Shown: positions 8,136-9,993 of the stretch, piece by piece
Numbering within the stretch: position 1 is the first letter of the stretch
Layout of the letters: every line of letters begins with the position of its first letter
NCBI GenBank assembly: GCA_027068695.1
Contig: JAMOMG010000161.1
Location: forward strand, 1-9,993
DNA length: 9,993 nucleotides
From: Flavobacteriaceae bacterium
GTDB lineage: Bacteria; Bacteroidota; Bacteroidia; Flavobacteriales; Flavobacteriaceae
Direction: 5' to 3'
The notes under the pieces: generated by a model
Seen by the model: only the letters and a program-made list of their open reading frames with translations
Told to the model about the DNA's origin: nothing
Database searches by the model: none
Position numbers and translations under genes: made by a program

Positions 8136-8987
8136 ATGAAAATTTTAAATTTAAAACTGTTACTATTTTTTGTTGTTAGTAGTTTCCTTTTTACAAGTTG
8201 TAACAACAGTGACAACATTGATTCGTCACAGCCAATATCTGCAGATGAAACAAACACCTTTGTTGAAGTAGACAATATTTCAGATGAAGTAAATAATGTA
8301 ATTGATGATTTTTTTGCTGAGGAAAGTTTAGGAGCACGTTCTGAAGATAGTAACCCAGGAGGTATATCAAGTTTAGGGTGTATAGCTAGGACTGTAGTTA
8401 TTGAAGGAACTACAAAAACAATTACCTTAGATTTTGGAGATGGGTGTGAATTGCCAAATGGTACTGTTTTAAGTGGGAAAATTATTTTAGTTCATGCTGT
8501 TGATACAGATGTTAAGTCTTTAACAATTACATATACGTTTGAAAAATTTTACTTTAATGAGTTAAACATAGAGGGAGAAAATACGGTGGTTAGAGTTAGA
8601 GAAAATGAAAATGGGAATCCTCAATCTACATTAACAGTTAATATAAAAATAACGTGGCCTGATGGAGAGTTTGCTTCAAGAAGAGGTACTAAAGTTAGAG
8701 AGTGGATTGAAGGCTATGATACCAGAACTTTTGGAGATAATGTGTTTTTGATTACAGGTAATTGGATAACTACATTTAAAAATGGCACAATATTGTCTGC
8801 AACTGTTATTGAGCCTTTAAGACGTGAAATGGCTTGTAGGTTTATTGTGAGTGGAGTAGTAGAGCTACAAAAAAATGATAGAAATGGTTCTTTAAATTTT
8901 GGAGATGGCAGATGTGATAATACGGCAATTTTCACCAATGAAGAAGGTGAAGAATTTGAAGTAACTTTAAGAGGTGAAATATTCTAA
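8136..8987 (+). CDS. Predicted lipoprotein of unknown function with internal repeat
   Basis: I do not recognise the family. The 283-residue product starts with a basic tip, a hydrophobic stretch (residues 7-19) and the lipobox-like FTSC, so C22 is the likely lipidated residue. An acidic, Ser/Asn-rich linker follows (23-80). The rest looks beta-rich and contains a repeated motif: LDFGDGC at 98-104 and LNFGDGRC at 253-260. Each copy is preceded by another Cys (C82 and C234) at similar distance and followed by a short strand ending in SGKI or RGEI. This suggests two related half-domains, each perhaps with a disulfide, around a central region rich in Thr and aromatic residues. It is probably exported and held in the outer or inner membrane. 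The start fits a signal peptide; leader DNA is AT-rich. The gene stands alone on its strand and converges with accD over a shared terminator. Confidence 0.85.
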   Translation: MKILNLKLLLFFVVSSFLFTSCNNSDNIDSSQPISADETNTFVEVDNISDEVNNVIDDFFAEESLGARSEDSNPGGISSLGCIARTVVIEGTTKTITLDFGDGCELPNGTVLSGKIILVHAVDTDVKSLTITYTFEKFYFNELNIEGENTVVRVRENENGNPQSTLTVNIKITWPDGEFASRRGTKVREWIEGYDTRTFGDNVFLITGNWITTFKNGTILSATVIEPLRREMACRFIVSGVVELQKNDRNGSLNFGDGRCDNTAIFTNEEGEEFEVTLRGEIF

Positions 8988-9004
8988 CATTTTGAAAAAG
9001 AGAT

Positions 9005-9033
9005 AAAAAGTGAGCTTTTAAAGCTCACTTTTT
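9005..9033. terminator. Bidirectional terminator between the lipoprotein gene and accD
   Basis: AAAAAGTGAGCTTT (9005-9018) and its inverted copy (9020-9033) are perfectly complementary around one central base. With A on the left and T on the right, the hairpin reads as stem plus T-run on both strands. It lies 17 bases after the lipoprotein stop, and its last base is also the last base of the accD stop codon, so it serves both convergent genes. Confidence 0.85.
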
Positions 9034-9893
9034 TATTTTCTAATTGGTAAATTTTGAATTAAATCAATATATAGATTTACCTGTTTTTTTAAATTTTTAC
9101 GTTCTACAATTTTATCTAGAAATCCATGTTCTAATACGAATTCTGAACGTTGAAACCCAGGAGGTAATTCTTTACCTGTAGTATCTTTAACAACTCTGGG
9201 TCCTGCAAAAGCAACTAAGGCGTTGGGCTCGGCAATATTTATGTCGCCTAGCATAGCATAAGAAGCTGTTGTACCACCAGTTGTTGGATCTGTACATAAT
9301 GAAATATATGGTATACCTGCCTCAGAAAGTTGAGCTAATTTGGCAGATGTTTTTACTAACTGCATTAAAGATATGGCTGCCTCCATCATTCTTGCTCCTC
9401 CAGATTTGGAAATCATTAAAAAAGGCACTTTATGTTTAATTGAATAATCAATTGCACGAGCTATTTTTTCTCCAACAACACTACCCATTGAACCTCCTAT
9501 AAAGCTAAAATCCATAGCAGCAATAACTAGGTCTTTCCCATAAGATTTACCAACAGCAGTTCTAACAGCATCTTTTAGTTTTGTTTTTTCATAGGCTTGT
9601 TTTAATCTATCAGTATACTTTTTACTATCAGAGAATTTTAAGGGATCTTTTGAAACCATATTCTTATCAAATTCCTTAAACTTGTTATCATCAAAAAGAA
9701 TTTCAAAATATTCAGCACTTCCAATTCTAACATGATAACCATCCTCTGGGCTAACGTAAAAGTTGTGTTTTAATTCATCAGTATCTATAATTTTACCACT
9801 CGGAGTTTTGTACCATAATCCTTTAGGTACATCTCTTTTATCTTCAGTTGCAGTTTGAATTCCTTTATCTTTTCTTTTAAACCAAGATGACAT
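9033..9893 (-). CDS. accD: Acetyl-CoA carboxylase carboxyltransferase subunit beta
   Basis: With AccA, AccD forms the cytosolic carboxyltransferase that moves CO2 from biotin to acetyl-CoA, making malonyl-CoA for fatty acid synthesis. The 286-residue length is typical. The crotonase-like core is intact: [17 protein letters not shown] (131-147), the SGGARMMEA loop (164-172), [18 protein letters not shown] (200-217) and AFAGPRVV (228-235). The N-terminal zinc-ribbon region keeps its framework ([23 protein letters not shown]) but the four Cys expected in the E. coli type are replaced by T30, G33, S48 and D51; the only Cys of the protein is C200. The fold is probably kept without zinc. From memory other flavobacterial AccD proteins look alike, so this appears to be a lineage trait and not damage. 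The 100 bases upstream hold no perfect -7 box; a near match TAATTTTA lies about 40 bases before the start. The neighbouring gene is outside the window. Confidence 0.96.
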   Translation of the reverse strand: MSSWFKRKDKGIQTATEDKRDVPKGLWYKTPSGKIIDTDELKHNFYVSPEDGYHVRIGSAEYFEILFDDNKFKEFDKNMVSKDPLKFSDSKKYTDRLKQAYEKTKLKDAVRTAVGKSYGKDLVIAAMDFSFIGGSMGSVVGEKIARAIDYSIKHKVPFLMISKSGGARMMEAAISLMQLVKTSAKLAQLSEAGIPYISLCTDPTTGGTTASYAMLGDINIAEPNALVAFAGPRVVKDTTGKELPPGFQRSEFVLEHGFLDKIVERKNLKKQVNLYIDLIQNLPIRK

Positions 9894-9993
9894 AAATAGT
9901 TTGTTTTAGTTGAAAATGGAAATGTAAAATTACTAAAAAAAATAAAGAGGTAATCTAAAAAGAATACTTTTCATTCAATTTATAGAATTTTAA

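Noticed and set aside
8714..8938. Minus-strand open frame of 74 codons opposite the lipoprotein gene
   Set aside because: The plus-strand frame has a signal peptide, a lipobox and repeated motifs; the antisense frame has nothing comparable.
1..9993. Search for a novel multi-gene system, mobile element, CRISPR array or RNA gene
   Set aside because: All genes but one belong to recognisable core families with conserved residues intact; no transposase, integrase, spaced direct repeats, tRNA or rRNA was seen by eye.

Overview
The window looks like a chromosomal housekeeping segment from a member of the Bacteroidota, most likely the family Flavobacteriaceae. The DNA is AT-rich. The primary sigma factor is a short form of 287 residues without region 1.1. 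Start codons are preceded by AT-rich leaders with no Shine-Dalgarno motif. Two -7 boxes of the Bacteroidota type (TAnnTTTG) stand upstream of rpsO and rpe. AccD has the flavobacterial-type sequence in which the zinc-ribbon cysteines are gone. The genus cannot be fixed from this window.

Layout, left to right. Bases 1-1479 (+) hold the 3' three quarters of a Zn/Cd/Pb-type P1B ATPase whose start lies outside the window. Bases 1605-3020 (+) hold a class-3-like aldehyde dehydrogenase, and 3091-3525 (+) a small protein made of two CBS domains. That gene converges stop-to-stop with rpe (3526-4185, -). From rpe to the right, the minus strand carries translation, RNA and transcription machinery: rpe, the primary sigma factor rpoD (4302-5165), polynucleotide phosphorylase pnp (5373-7520) and ribosomal protein S15 rpsO (7660-7929). 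Read in transcription order this is rpsO, pnp, rpoD, rpe, with a clear intrinsic terminator after each of the first three, so each gene can be its own unit. On the plus strand, 8136-8987 encodes a predicted lipoprotein of unknown function with an internal repeat. It converges with accD (9033-9893, -), and the two share a palindromic terminator. The last 100 bases are the accD upstream region.

How the genes relate: the sigma factor would recognise the TTG/TAnnTTTG promoter seen in front of rpsO. PNPase and S15 serve RNA turnover and the small ribosomal subunit. Rpe belongs to the pentose phosphate pathway and AccD to fatty acid synthesis. The ATPase, aldehyde dehydrogenase and CBS protein share a strand but show no clear functional link. 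I find no mobile element, CRISPR array, tRNA or rRNA, no gene-free stretch over 300 bases, and no convincing new multi-gene system. The points worth a second look are the metal-free AccD ribbon, the duplicated lipoprotein, the terminator/promoter abutment at rpe and the structured rpsO leader.
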